Shown here in pieces: positions 49,417-60,800 of a DNA stretch of 64,000 nt. This stretch comes from Phalacrocorax aristotelis (Eukaryota > Chordata > Aves > Suliformes > Phalacrocoracidae). The stretch covers positions 1,984,001-2,048,000 of the forward strand of contig NC_134286.1 in the NCBI RefSeq assembly GCF_949628215.1. The letters are read 5' to 3'. Under the pieces are notes generated by a model. The model had not been told where the DNA came from. It saw nothing but the letters and a program-made list of their open reading frames with translations, and ran no database searches. The position numbers were made by a program, and so were the translations under genes. Each line of letters opens with the position of its first letter. Position 1 is the stretch's first letter.

Positions 49417-49500
49417 ATGGCGGCCGCGCTCGTTCGGGCGCCGCCGCTGCCCTCACCAAGATGGCGGCGACGGGGGGGTCATTCCCGGCCGACCCGGAAG
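49417..49500 (+). promoter_or_regulatory. IGBP1: IGBP1 promoter/5' UTR elements: two YY1-type sites and an ETS site
   Basis: AACATGGCGGC (ATGGCGGC core 49417-49424) and AAGATGGCGGC (core 49461-49468) match the YY1 consensus, and CCGGAAG at 49494-49500 matches ETS/GABP. All lie in a CpG-rich, TATA-less stretch within 115 bases of the start codon, the usual layout of housekeeping genes. Both YY1 cores contain an ATG out of frame with the IGBP1 start. Confidence 0.6.
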
Positions 49501-49531
49501 CGGTTGGGCGGCTACGCTTTCCCGGCCCAGC

Positions 49532-52500
49532 ATGGCGGAGGGGGCCGGTGCGGGGCCGCGGCTGGCCGAGCTGCTGGCGGCGGGCCGGCGGCTCTGGGAG
49601 GAGGTGGAGACCGGCGCCGAGCCCTCCTCGGGGGCCCCCGCCGTGCAGGATAAGGTGCGGCAGGGTCTGGATGCCCTGCAACGGGCGGCCGCCATGGTGG
49701 CGCAGCTGGACCTGTTCAGGTGAGGGGAGGGACGGGCCTGGGCCCGGATCTGGGTCTGGGTCTGGGTCTGAGCCCGAGCCCGGATCTGGGTCTGGGTCTG
49801 GGCTTGGGCCTGAGCCTGGACCTGGGTCTGGGACTGCGAGGGTCTGGGTGTGGGTCTGGGCCTGGAGGGGCCCAGTGAGGCTGTGCGAGGGCCCTCCATG
49901 CCTTCTGCCGCCTCCACACAGGCCTCCGGCCCCCACAGAGTGGGCTGGGCTTGGATGGAGCAGAGTGGGAAGGGGAAGGCTCGCCTCACCTTGCCTGTCC
50001 CCTTGTAGTGAGAACGAGGAGCTGGAGGAGATAGCTTCGGCCGACCTGAAGTACCTGCCGCTGCCTGCCCTGCTGGGGGCCCTGACGCTGAAGCAGGTCG
50101 ACCTGAGCAGGAGGCTGGAGCACCTGGAGAGCGCTCGGGCCCACTTCTGGCGCTTTCTCAAGCTCTGCAGCAGCTACGGCCTGGGCAGCTTCCACCTGCC
50201 CCCCGCCAGTCCCCCCCAGGAGGAGGATGCTGGGAGCCCATCCCTGGGGGGCCCTGCTGCTGCCCAGACCAGCCTGGTGGCCATGGCGTCGAGTAGGCAA
50301 GCCAAAATCGAAAGGTAGGCTCTGACTTTGCGGTCTTTAAAGGCTTTTGGTAAGCAGTTTAAGAGAAGGGGAGAGCCTCAGGCAGTGCGAGATTGTGCGG
50401 ACAGGACTGTCAGGAAGGAACTGCTTCCCTTGGTATTGGAATACTTTGATCAGGAAACATTGATTTTTAAGAGATGCACCACATTATTACTTAATGCTGT
50501 TGGGTTGTGCACGGACGGGGAGGTGCATTTATGTCTTTAGTTTCTGGTCATTGAAGAAGAGCCACGCAAAAGCTCTCATGATGGGTTCCTTAGTCACTGC
50601 TGACAGTGAAAAGCCACCCCCGTTGGAAGATACCTGCCAGTGTGCTTATTAAATCTTTAAAAAAAGAGGTGGTTTATGCCTCGTTGTCATGCTTCAGCTG
50701 GAGATTTTGACAATCAAGTTGTCAGTTATTGTGGTAGCACTGGGAGGCCCAAGCTGGGCTGGAGAGCTGTTTAAATTGCATGAATACAAAGTTATGACTT
50801 ATATTCTAGAGAATAACCTCACTGAGGTGGGTTTGGGATACCAGAATACATCAGGGCCTTCAGGGTCAGCACCTCTTCAGCACAGGCTCCTTTTTGTAGC
50901 CTCGGAGCTGCACGTCACCTCCCGAGCGCAAGCAAGTTCTGTGGGTGCTGCAGGTAGGGCTTTGGTTACACATGAACCCCCCTCTCGCTGCGGCTTGTGT
51001 TTGCCTGTACCGTGACTCCTGCTTGAAGGCAAACAGGAGGTGCCTCTGTTGTGAGCTCTGCAAGCAGGTTGGTACTTGATCAGGGTGAGACATTGCAATT
51101 ATATCTACTCTCAGTAAAATGCATAGACTGTATGAACAAGGATTTTCCTAAGAAGGCCTGTATCACTGCACCAACTCCAGGCCTGTCTTGTCCTAGCTGC
51201 CTTTAGCCTTGCTCTCTGAGAGAGCAGGCGCTGCAGCGTCCCAGGGGGCGGGCTGGGATTGCCACAGCCAACTGAAGAGAGCTTATCCTGCTGGGAGTGT
51301 AAAAACAAACAGGAACGGAGTGGTTTGCTTTCCTTCCCTGCAGGACAGGGCTGGGCAGTCGGGAGTGCAGCCCGTCCAGGTGTGGTTTTGGGGGTTCCCT
51401 GTGGAGCATTTGTGGATGGGTTTGTTTTTTCAGAACAACCCTTGTACGCTCCTTGTCCTTTCAGCTCCCGTAGGTTTCTAATCCTTGATTCTCACTGTTC
51501 GTTCTCCAGGTGGCACTGTAACTGAGGGAAGTGGCACGCAAGTATTTAGCCTGGAAGTGTATTAGATAGGTAGTTCCCCCCTTTAATAACTAATTCCTGG
51601 AAAGGTCAAAAAATCCAGGAGGCCAAAATTCTATTAAAAAACACCACCACCCCACCCCCAAAAAACGCCTGAGAGAAATTGGAAGTGTTTTAATCTGCCT
51701 TACAAGCAGCTCCTTGATATCTTCGTGTCATATAGAAGCAATTCAAAATAGCTATTACATTGGATTTCTCAGTGAAGGAGCTGATGAGTTAAAGTCCTGT
51801 TTTTCTCCAGGAAATTAATGTTGCCCAGCTTGCCTAATTTTACCTGGGAGGCTTAATTGTCAAGGATTGCTCAACTTTAAGGAGAAGAAAAAAATAATTG
51901 AGAGAGGCGCCTCTAAATTTAATCTGTCTTATTAAAACTGCTTTTAACAGATGGGAGATACTTAAATTACAGCACTAAACCGTCGCAACTTCCCTTTTTG
52001 TATACAGTTTTCTTTTTAAATGCATGACATTACATGAAACCTCTTACGAAGAGTAGTAAAGATCCTGTATAATGTCTAAATTTGAACTGACAGATGGAAG
52101 CGATGGGGAAGACAGGAGGAAAAGATCTTGGTGCTGCGTATATGTATATAACTGTACATTTTCAAAACCTTTTCTAAGCAGAATGGAACTCTTCTGATTT
52201 CTGTAGTTTTCATGTGTCAAAAACCTTCTGTTGTCAGTCAGATGAGGTGGGGAGATGGATCCCCCTGCTTGGCGTTTTGTCTCTTGCTTACGCATCGAGA
52301 GGTCATCAGTAAATGGTGATCCAGTGTGATCTGGTGCTGCCAGTGCTCCTCCGCCTCTCAACGGGTACGTGCCTGTAAGTCAGTGCTTTAGTTCTACAGG
52401 ACTCTTGCTCAGTTGTTACGTGGGTGGGTCCTCCTCGCGCAAGGAGATCTGTCAAAGGCATGGGAGCTTTATGAACGTCTGGGATTTGTGTACCCCAGTG

Positions 52501-55500
52501 AGCACTGGTCAGCGACTGTCACCTCTGTGAAAAGCAGTTAGAAGAGGATTGGGACAGGAGGTGGCTCTCTAACTACGTTTGATTGAATTTCAAGAAATAG
52601 GAAATGGTTTATTTTAGAAAACACTATCTAGGTTGTGTTAGAGAACGGTTACTGAAAAGATCTCGTTTTGTCCTCTTTGAGACAGATATAAGCAGAAGAA
52701 GGAGCTGGAGAACAGGTTGGCCTCTATGAGAACCTTTGTGGAGAGCGAGCAAGCAGATGAGGATCAGATACGGGAATATTACATACTGCAAATCCAGAAA
52801 TGGATCAACACCAGCCTTGAGGAAATTGAGAGTATTGACCAAGAAATGGTCATCCTGAGGAGCAGAGGTACAGCAAAGCAGGTATGAGATCTCTCTTGCA
52901 CTGCGGGTCCTACGAACTCTGGGTAGTCAGACCTGCTGGTAGATGCTGTTGCAAGTAAATGAACCACAGAGGAATTCAACAGCAGAGTTTCATAAGTTTT
53001 ATTCTGTGAATTCCCAACTGAAATTTAGCTCAGTCACAGCACAAGCAGGTGGGGTTTGGTTTAATCCTGAATGAGCAGTGGTCTGATTTTTGGATTAGTC
53101 ACTGTCTGGTGCTACCACATGTTCTAGACAGTTATGGCTTGTGAAATGCTAGAGCGTCGAGTGTCAGAGCTGAACCAGTCTGCGTGCAGAGGCTGTTCTC
53201 CACCTTGCTGGGTTCTGCCAGACCATTAACTCTAAAGAACTAAGTATATCTGTAAATTAAAAGAAGACCCTTGTGATTTCTTTCAAACCTATGCTTCTGG
53301 GATACAAAGCGTCCACATTACAGAAAGAAATGCCTGTTCTGAATGCTGAAAGCTTCTCATAGACCTGCTGTTCCTGTCTAGAACAGTGTTCCTGGGCTTT
53401 TTGTTACTCACCTAAATTGTCTGACTAGAAATAAAAACCCATAATGTGCTGACATAGACCATAGTCCAGCGTTTTTGGCGCAGCTGGTTTGTGTAGTTCA
53501 TTATTGGCGTTGCAGAACTCTGCTCTTGTGTGGGTTGCCTGGTGCCCTTGGTGATACCACTGGGAACGATGGGGTCTACTCGCTTCAGAGTGTTCTGCGT
53601 TTGATCTCTGGGAAAAATAAGCTCTATTTCATGCTTTGATCTGAGCTGATCTGGTTTAGCTCTGTCAGCTTTCCACTTTGATCAGAACGGGTGTGTAACA
53701 AAGACACAAGGAGAAGTGATTTGTAGAAGCTCACAGGTGGAGTTCATGATTTAAACTGGATTAAGGCCCAAAGTGTCCATCTTGGGATGTTCCTCTGACA
53801 GCAGAGGCGTTCCTCTTCTACAAGACCTTTAATAAGTTGTTGGGGGTGGGAAGCAGTGAAGGGGATTCTCGTCTACGCGATTATCTCATGACTATTGTTT
53901 GCACCTTCAGTCTTCAGCACCACCACATGGTACTTCTCGGCAAGCCAGGGCTCCACTGAAACCTTTCATTCTTACCCGAGATGCTGCTCAGGCTAAGTAT
54001 GTTGTTTAATGATTATTTAGACACAGGACAAGGCAGTGGTCTGTTCTCACCTCAACCTTAAAATACTCTTTCAAGTGCAGAAAACCAGTCGTTACCTCCG
54101 GACACTCTGGGCAGCATATGTCACATCAAGATGGCATGGGTCGTGCGTCTGGGCAGGGGGTGGGGGGATCATCTAATGCATTTCTTGAACTTTCTCTGAT
54201 TTCTTCTGTTACCAGCACACTGCAGCAGCTTGGCTAATGCTGCTTCCTCCTGTTGGGGGGACAGAAGAGGAGATTGTAATAAGCAAATATTACTGTGTTA
54301 GTTTATAGGCCACATGCTTGCTGTTTAGTAAGCTGCGGAGAGGCAAGGCTTATCTGCCCCTCTAACCTCTGTGTGATATAACAGGATTGTTCACTGTTAA
54401 AATAGAGCCCAGCAGAAAAGCACATGTGTTCTCTTAATCTAATATAAACTCTGGAAGATTTCACTGAGTTCCAACAAGTGATCTTAGGGGCTGGGAAGTT
54501 GCGATACCTGCTAGCGAACCGTCAGTCACAAGAATACAGTTTTTAACTGCAAGGCTTTGTGGCACCCTGAGATTCTTGCAAGGAATATGGCAGCTAAAGC
54601 ACAAAATGGGATAGAAACCACATTTCTTCTCGTGCTTTTGACATTATTTGCCCTGAGCCTTCCATATATCTATTTAGCCAAGCAGTGCCTAATTCAGTTC
54701 CCAGGGGCCTCCTTGGCAAGCTGTAGTAACACAGTGTTCTCCTTTGGGCTGGAGAAGCGACTGAAGGCCTTTGGACTAGAACAGTCTTCCCCTCCCTAAA
54801 CTAGCAGGGTGAACTCTTTAAATGATGTTACGGAAATCTGTTGCTGAAGGCCCAAGCTGTAGAAATACGTTTGTTCTCAAGCCCTCCTTGATAACAAGCC
54901 ATATGTTTTTAGTACAAATTGAATTACAGAGTAGTTCTGTGCATGGTTGTTGCTGCGTCGGCTCATTCGTAGAGATGTAAAGTGCCGCCTTTGAGTGCCC
55001 CTCTCTTCCTGTAGAGTGTTTGGTGCTGGATATCCCGGCCTGCCTACGATGACCGTGGATGACTGGTATGAGCAGCGCAGAAGGCAAGGGGTCGTGTCTG
55101 GTCAGAGCGCGCCTCAGAGAGCACCAGGTACAGAGCGGCAAAGCTTGGAATAAAGAATTTGGGAAGCTGGTGGAGGGGGGAGGGTGAACAGGGATATGTT
55201 CAGGGTGTAAAACACCCACTGACTGAGGAAGAGGAAGAACAGACTTCATCAGGCTGTGAGAATAACTGGATTGCTAGACTGCTCTTTGACAATTCCTGCT
55301 TTCTGTTGAGACCGGCTCCTGGCAGGGCTTCTCTTTTGAGAACTTGACTAGGGATCTTCCACCGTCCCTCACTCCTGTTCTTGACCTTCAGCAGGTATAA
55401 CTGAGGAAGAGTTGCAGGAGCAGCAGCAAGAGAAAAAAGAGGAGGAGGACGATGAGGATGCTCTTCAAAAAGCTCGAAACTGGGATGACTGGAAAGATAC

Positions 55501-55540
55501 ACACCCAAGAGGCTATGGCAACCGGCAGAATGTGGGCTGA
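49532..55540 (+). CDS. IGBP1: Immunoglobulin-binding protein 1 (alpha4), PP2A catalytic-subunit chaperone
   Basis: Alpha4 (yeast Tap42) binds and stabilises the free catalytic subunits of PP2A, PP4 and PP6 and links to the E3 ligase MID1. Six exons: 49532-49719, 50009-50314, 52686-52881, 53911-53996, 55015-55127, 55392-55540 (stop TGA). All junctions are GT-AG and the phases agree, giving 345 residues (human about 339). Helical N-terminal domain from [14 protein letters not shown] through [18 protein letters not shown], the basic segment [15 protein letters not shown] spanning the exon 2-3 join (part of the region that contacts the phosphatase), [15 protein letters not shown], then [15 protein letters not shown], an acidic run ([11 protein letters not shown]) and the family-typical end [19 protein letters not shown]. 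Start chosen at CAGCATGG because it opens the conserved N-terminal helix. Intact. Confidence 0.96.
49735..49870 (+). repeat. Degenerate hexanucleotide repeat (TCTGGG)n
   Basis: In IGBP1 intron 1, about 20 imperfect copies of a TCTGGG/CCTGGG unit. The repeat contains no stop in the exon 2 frame, so that frame stays open through the intron. Confidence 0.85.
50315..52685 (+). other. IGBP1: IGBP1 intron 2
   Basis: GTAGGC to TTTGAGACAG. No element recognised. IGBP1 introns 3 (52882-53910) and 4 (53997-55014) are also empty to the eye, as is the short intron 5 (55128-55391). Confidence 0.85.
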
Positions 55541-55925
55541 TGCTCTCGCTGCAGAGGGAGCAGGGCCTGGAAATCCTGTAAGAATTGCCTGTGTCCTGGA
55601 GATATAGGAGTAAATACACTGTACATACACGGAGGTATCCTTGGCTTCTCTGGGAGGCACCGGAGGCAGAGGAGTGAACATAAGTTTGCTCTGGTTTACG
55701 TTAAATGTCAGACTGAGTGCACTGGTCGTGTACAGTGGTACCACAGAGCTCCTGTCAGGTGGAGCTCTTTCCGAGGGGTCAGACTGCCTCTGTTCTCCCA
55801 GTCAGAGGAAGTCCTTGAAAGAAAAGTACATGAATTTGGAAACTGCTCATTGTATTGTGGGTGGATGTATTTATTTTTTTCCTCTATATTTTAAGCAAAA
55901 TAAAATCTCTTGTGCTGCCTAGTTT
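55541..55925 (+). other. IGBP1: IGBP1 3' UTR with polyadenylation signal
   Basis: Short UTR. AATAAA at 55899-55904, followed by CTTGTGCTGCC and TTTTTGTTGTG, a good downstream GU/U-rich context. Confidence 0.8.
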
Positions 55926-57893
55926 TTGTTGTGCAAATCCCTTGCTCTTCGTCCTAGGCTCTTAGAGCAAGTCTGTTAAGGCTGGTTTCCAGCAACCAGG
56001 GGAGTTGGGGATGGGAAATAGGCAATGTCAGACGGGCAGACTTTTTGGCCGAGGCTTCTGAACGCACCAGCTTGCAGTGCAGCGTTCACGTCAGCAGGGA
56101 GGTCTGTGTGCAGCCAGGCGTTCGGCTGTGGCCTTTCCACAGGCTTGTCCCGCTGTTCCTCCCCGAGCGGGCAGGCTGAAGTGGTTTGGCATTTTTTTGG
56201 CGTTAAGTAGGTCGGGCGCTTCGAGGGCAATGTCTTGAAGTGCTGATACTACACATAGTACAAATGCCTTAATAGAAATGTTTGTCCTTTTTGCTCAGCA
56301 TAACGTGGGGTCTGCGTGGCCACAGCACGCATACTGTGTGCGCAACGTGTGTGTGTCCAGACGTCTTGCAGAGCCCTACGGGGCCAACACTGGCACAAAT
56401 GGTGCCGTATTCGAGCCAGGTAGCACACTGTTTGTCGGTGTGCTTTGAAGTCTACTTACAGAGTAACCCTGAAGAGGTGAAAACCCTTTCTGGATTCCTC
56501 TGAAGTTAGTTTGAACAGCTGCTGGCACTAATCCTGAACTGAGTGAGAAGAGAGGGGGCATGACTGGTCTGCTTTACCTGGCACTGACCCGGCATGCGGT
56601 GGGTGTTACTGGGCGAGAAAGTGAGGAATCGTAGCGGGAAGCTCTGGAGTCGCTCAGCGTGGGCTGGCAGCTGTGCCTGCAGTCGTTCTAAAGCTCTTAA
56701 CAAATGTTGGGGTAAAAAAAATCCCCACAGAGCATCACCGCAGCTTGCGTATGTGGCAGTGTGTCACCTGGAGCCGGCCAGGAGGCATTTACCCTCTTTG
56801 ATTTGGTGCAGTTGGGTTCATCAGCAAAGCACTCCCTTACCTCTGGGGACAGTGCGATTCCGAAAGAATCTGGGGGTTTTCCTCCCTGTTAGCATGATTC
56901 AGGCATGCCTGAGGGGCCAGCTAGGCTGCAGGGGAGCTTCGACATGTTATGTGTAGCAATCTGCAATCTCGGCTCCTCTTAACTGATCTACATCTGTGAG
57001 TGCTGTTGCACCCTTTCTAGTCTCTACAATCTACAACAGCAGTTTATGAGTGTTTGTGGGTTCCTGGGTTCCAAACCTCTCCTGTGAAACGTTTTTCACT
57101 TTAACAGCATGTGCAGTCCTACTGATGCTATATATGATAATGTATATCTATATATATTTATCCTTTCCATACAGATGACGTTAGCCAGCTCTTCCTAGCG
57201 AGAACCTCTGGCGAGGTAGATCCTGAGAAGTAGCTTGAGTGAATTAGTTCCTGTGGCTTTTTGCTGTTCCTTTGGCCGTTAGGCCCCATCTCAGTGCTGC
57301 TTTTGTGCTGCTCTTCTTTCCTTCTCATTTTTTTTCCCTCCAGTCCTCTCCAGGCAGTGCTCCAGTCTTCCTGGGCTAGCAGGCAGGGCTAGCTGACCCC
57401 GGTGCCCCTCTTAGGGGTGGAAGAGGAGGGGATGGTGCTGGGCGCTGGGGCTGAGGGTCAGGGCCCGCCTGGCAGGCTGTGTTCCTGTACTGCGGGAGCT
57501 TCGGGATGACGTTTTCGGGCGGTTCTGGAGGGGAGGCACACCGGTAGAGCATGACAGCGGTTTGTGAAATACCCAAAGTGTGGACGGTACCATTCCTGGG
57601 GGACGGCGGCCACCGCCAGTGCCGGCAGCGGTGTCTTTCCAAGGAGCGGCGGCTGCCCTTCTCGAGAGCAGCTTCTCGCCGCTCGCTGTGACTCCTCATC
57701 CTCCCAAGGACCATCAGTTCTTCTCCTTGCTCTGCAAGCCACGACTGGAGCGTGTCCGCTCCCCTCCACAGCAGACGGTTGCCTTGGATCAGCCGGTTGA
57801 AGCAGCTGGATACACAATCAATCGCGCTCTGGTATTTCCAAACTCGCCTTTTAACCTGCTGAACCAGGGTCTGGCGCAGAACTCCTTGCCGCC
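55926..57893. other. Intergenic, IGBP1 to the DGAT2-like gene, with its promoter
   Basis: Contains a TATATATCTATATA-type AT-rich patch at about 57128-57165 and a GC-rich segment 57380-57890 just before the first coding exon. The GC-rich part probably includes the promoter and 5' UTR; no TATA box at a fitting distance was seen. Confidence 0.5.
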
Positions 57894-60800
57894 ATGAAAA
57901 CAATTATTGCAGCCTGTTCCCAAAATCTTAGTGGTAAGATATTTCCAAAGCGTGTTTGAATGGTGTCTGATGCGCTGGCGATGCGAGGAACTGCTCATGC
58001 AACTAGCATTTGTTGTCACTATTGTCTATTGGCTTTAGACTGCTTAGGGGAAAGGGAGGTGTTCGGAGCAATTTGGGGTTAGCAGCACCAGAGGAAAACA
58101 TACAGTTGCTCAATAGGAATGAAATTTCTGACAATGCATTCGGTAACGTTACTCCCGCAAGATGCTCCAGAGTGCTGCAAATTCCCCTTCGTCTTTCCTT
58201 GCTGCCCCAGGCCGCAGAATCCTAATTTCTGGGTTTGAAGAGCGTTCTGTCGCCGTCGACAGGGCTGGCAGCGGAACCCCCAGGGTTTCTCCATTTTCTG
58301 TCTGTGGTCTGGACATTCACGGGGTGCTTGGGGGGAGCTAGAAAAACGAACTAAAAAAAGCAACTGTTTGGTAGGCACAAATTCGCTAGGCAGAGCTCTG
58401 CTTCTCCCCTGGAAAAAAAAAAAGGGGGGGCTTTGGAAGTTGACACCGGCGGGGGTGTGCGGGTGGCCGGGCTTCTGGGGAAGCCTCGCTGGGCATGCAG
58501 GGACGGGCAGGAGGGATCGCTTAAAGCTCGGCACGCTGCTCAGGGGAGAGGGAAAACAATTCTTTGATGCTGGTGGTGACTCCAGTGTTTAATTTATTTC
58601 AATTGTCCCATTCATGGAGAGAGCCAGGAGGAGTTGAACCTCCCTCAGCTACCCAAACTGGGGTTTGGTGGCTCGCCTCCCACCCGAGGATCCCACTAGG
58701 GACCTGAGGGTCCCTGGCCAGGGGAGCCATAGGGACAGGTCTGCTCCTGTCTCACCCTGAGCATCTCTCTGTCTGGCCAGCAGGCTGATTTTGGGTTGTT
58801 TTCCCAAGAAAATAAGGCTATTGTGATACAAGGGTTGGCATGGCTCGCTGCAGTGGCCATGCCAGGTGGTCTCGGCCACAGTGGACCTTTGTCCAGGAGC
58901 AGTGCGCCGCTGGGACCAGCGCCTTGGGCCCGTTTCAGGGAGGAGGGATGGGGCCGCGCCTGGAGTTTGGATCCTGGCGCCTGGCCCAGGCCGGTTAATG
59001 GTTCACCAAGGTTGGCTGGAGGGAAGGGGGCGGCACGGGGAGTGGAGCGGCCATGGGCTGCTGGACTGTCCCTCGTGGGATGCAAGGCTCATCGGGGGCG
59101 GCCAGCCTCGGCCACCTGGCTCGGCCCCTGGCCGCTGTCCTTGGGGCTTGCTGCGGGGCGGACACTGCCCTGCACCTCCCTGCTGCACCAGCCTGGCTAA
59201 GAAAACCCTGAATTATCTATGAGCCTGAACGTCCCCTGGTCTTCGGGAACCTTGGCACAGTGCAAGACATGCCCCTGCGCTTGGCTCCACTGGTGCACCC
59301 AGGCTCACAGGCGCATTTGTTTTGGGCTTAGGGGTGCCCAACCTGCCAGCTGCCCCCTGCTTGGAGCAGGGCTGGCCCCAGAGTAGGCTCCAGTTGCCCA
59401 GGGCCACCTCCTGGCATGGTCCAGAGCTCTCTGAGGATGAGCATCCCCCACCCCATCCCATCCTTCCTTGCCCAACTGCTTCATCCTTCCCATCCTACCT
59501 CCCGCCTTGCCCCCCATGCCCCAACCCCAGCAGCCACAGGTACCACCAGACCAGGACACCCCCCAGGCCAGCCGGGACAGCATTTCCACAACCCGTGCTG
59601 TTTTGGGCTGGGTGCCCCGTCCCTCCTCGCAGGCAGCCGCGCCAGCATCCACACTGCCCTGCGCACCCTGCTCGCAGCACCCTGGCCCTCACAGCGAGAC
59701 ATCCGCTCCTGGCTCCAGCTCCTCTCTGTGCTGCAGTGGGTGCTCAGCTTCCTGCTGCTGGGTGAGTAGGGGGCTGTGGGGGAGGATCCCAGCAGGGTGG
59801 GCGTGCACCTGCTCACCCCCTCTCCGTGGCTCCTGCAGGAACTGTCAGCCTGCTGCTCCTCATTTACCTGGTGTTCACCAGCTTCTGGCCCATCTCTGCA
59901 CTCTACCTGGCCTGGATCATCTTCGACTGGGACACGCCGGAGAAAGGTGGGGATGGGCAGAGCCCCCCCGCTTCCTCCAGCTTTGCAGCAGGATGGGGTG
60001 TGGGGTCCCCCCTTTCCCTGGGTCCGTCCCAGCACAGCAAATGGGGAGCACCATACCCCATCTGCTCTTTCCCTCCTCTCCCCCGTCATCATCGTGGTGG
60101 GAAGAGGGATGCGGCAGGTCCGCAGGGAGTGTTTCCCACGGGTCCTGCTGCCTGCTGGGGTGGGTGTCATCTCCTGCCATCCCTCCCTGGTTTGCAGGTG
60201 GCAGGAGGCTGCCGTGCCTGCGGCGATGGCCCGTGTGGAACCACTTTCGGGATTATTTCCCCGTGAAGGTACGGCGTGGGGAGCCGGGACGGGATGTTCG
60301 TGCGGGTGGAGGTACCACCCAAAAGGACGTGCCGCCGTTATGTCCCCACAACACTATTTTGTCCCTGCAGCTGGTGAAGACGCATGACCTGTCCCCCAGC
60401 CACAACTACATCATCGGCTCCCACCCCCACGGCATCCTCTGCGTCGGCGCCTTCTGCAACTTCATCACGGGCTCGACGGGCTTCGGGGAGATGTTCCCGG
60501 GCATCCGGCCCTTCCTCACCACCCTGGCCGGCAACTTCCGCCTGCCCGTCTTCAGGGAGTACCTGATGAGCGGGGGTGAGGGTCCGAGGGCGGCGGGGCA
60601 GGCGCCCTTACGGGCATGGAGGGCACCCTCACGGGCAGCCCTGCAGGCATGGCCTGCTGTGCTGCCTTGAGCTAAGTGGGTGCCCCAGGGATGCACCCCC
60701 CTGCCTGTCCCGCTCCTGCCCACCTCTGCCTGCTGCCATGGAGAGAGCAATGCCCACGGGCACGGGGGACTCCAGCGGGGCTCCAGGGGGGCTCCCCGGT

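Noticed and set aside
49140-50318. A single 392-codon + strand ORF over the IGBP1 promoter, exon 1, intron 1 and exon 2
   Set aside because: It reads exon 1 in the wrong frame and crosses the intronic hexamer repeat; only the exon 2 part is real protein.
57376-57903. 175-codon minus-strand ORF over the start of the DGAT2-like gene
   Set aside because: No recognisable family and it overlaps the promoter/exon 1 region antisense. It is not impossible, but there is no support.
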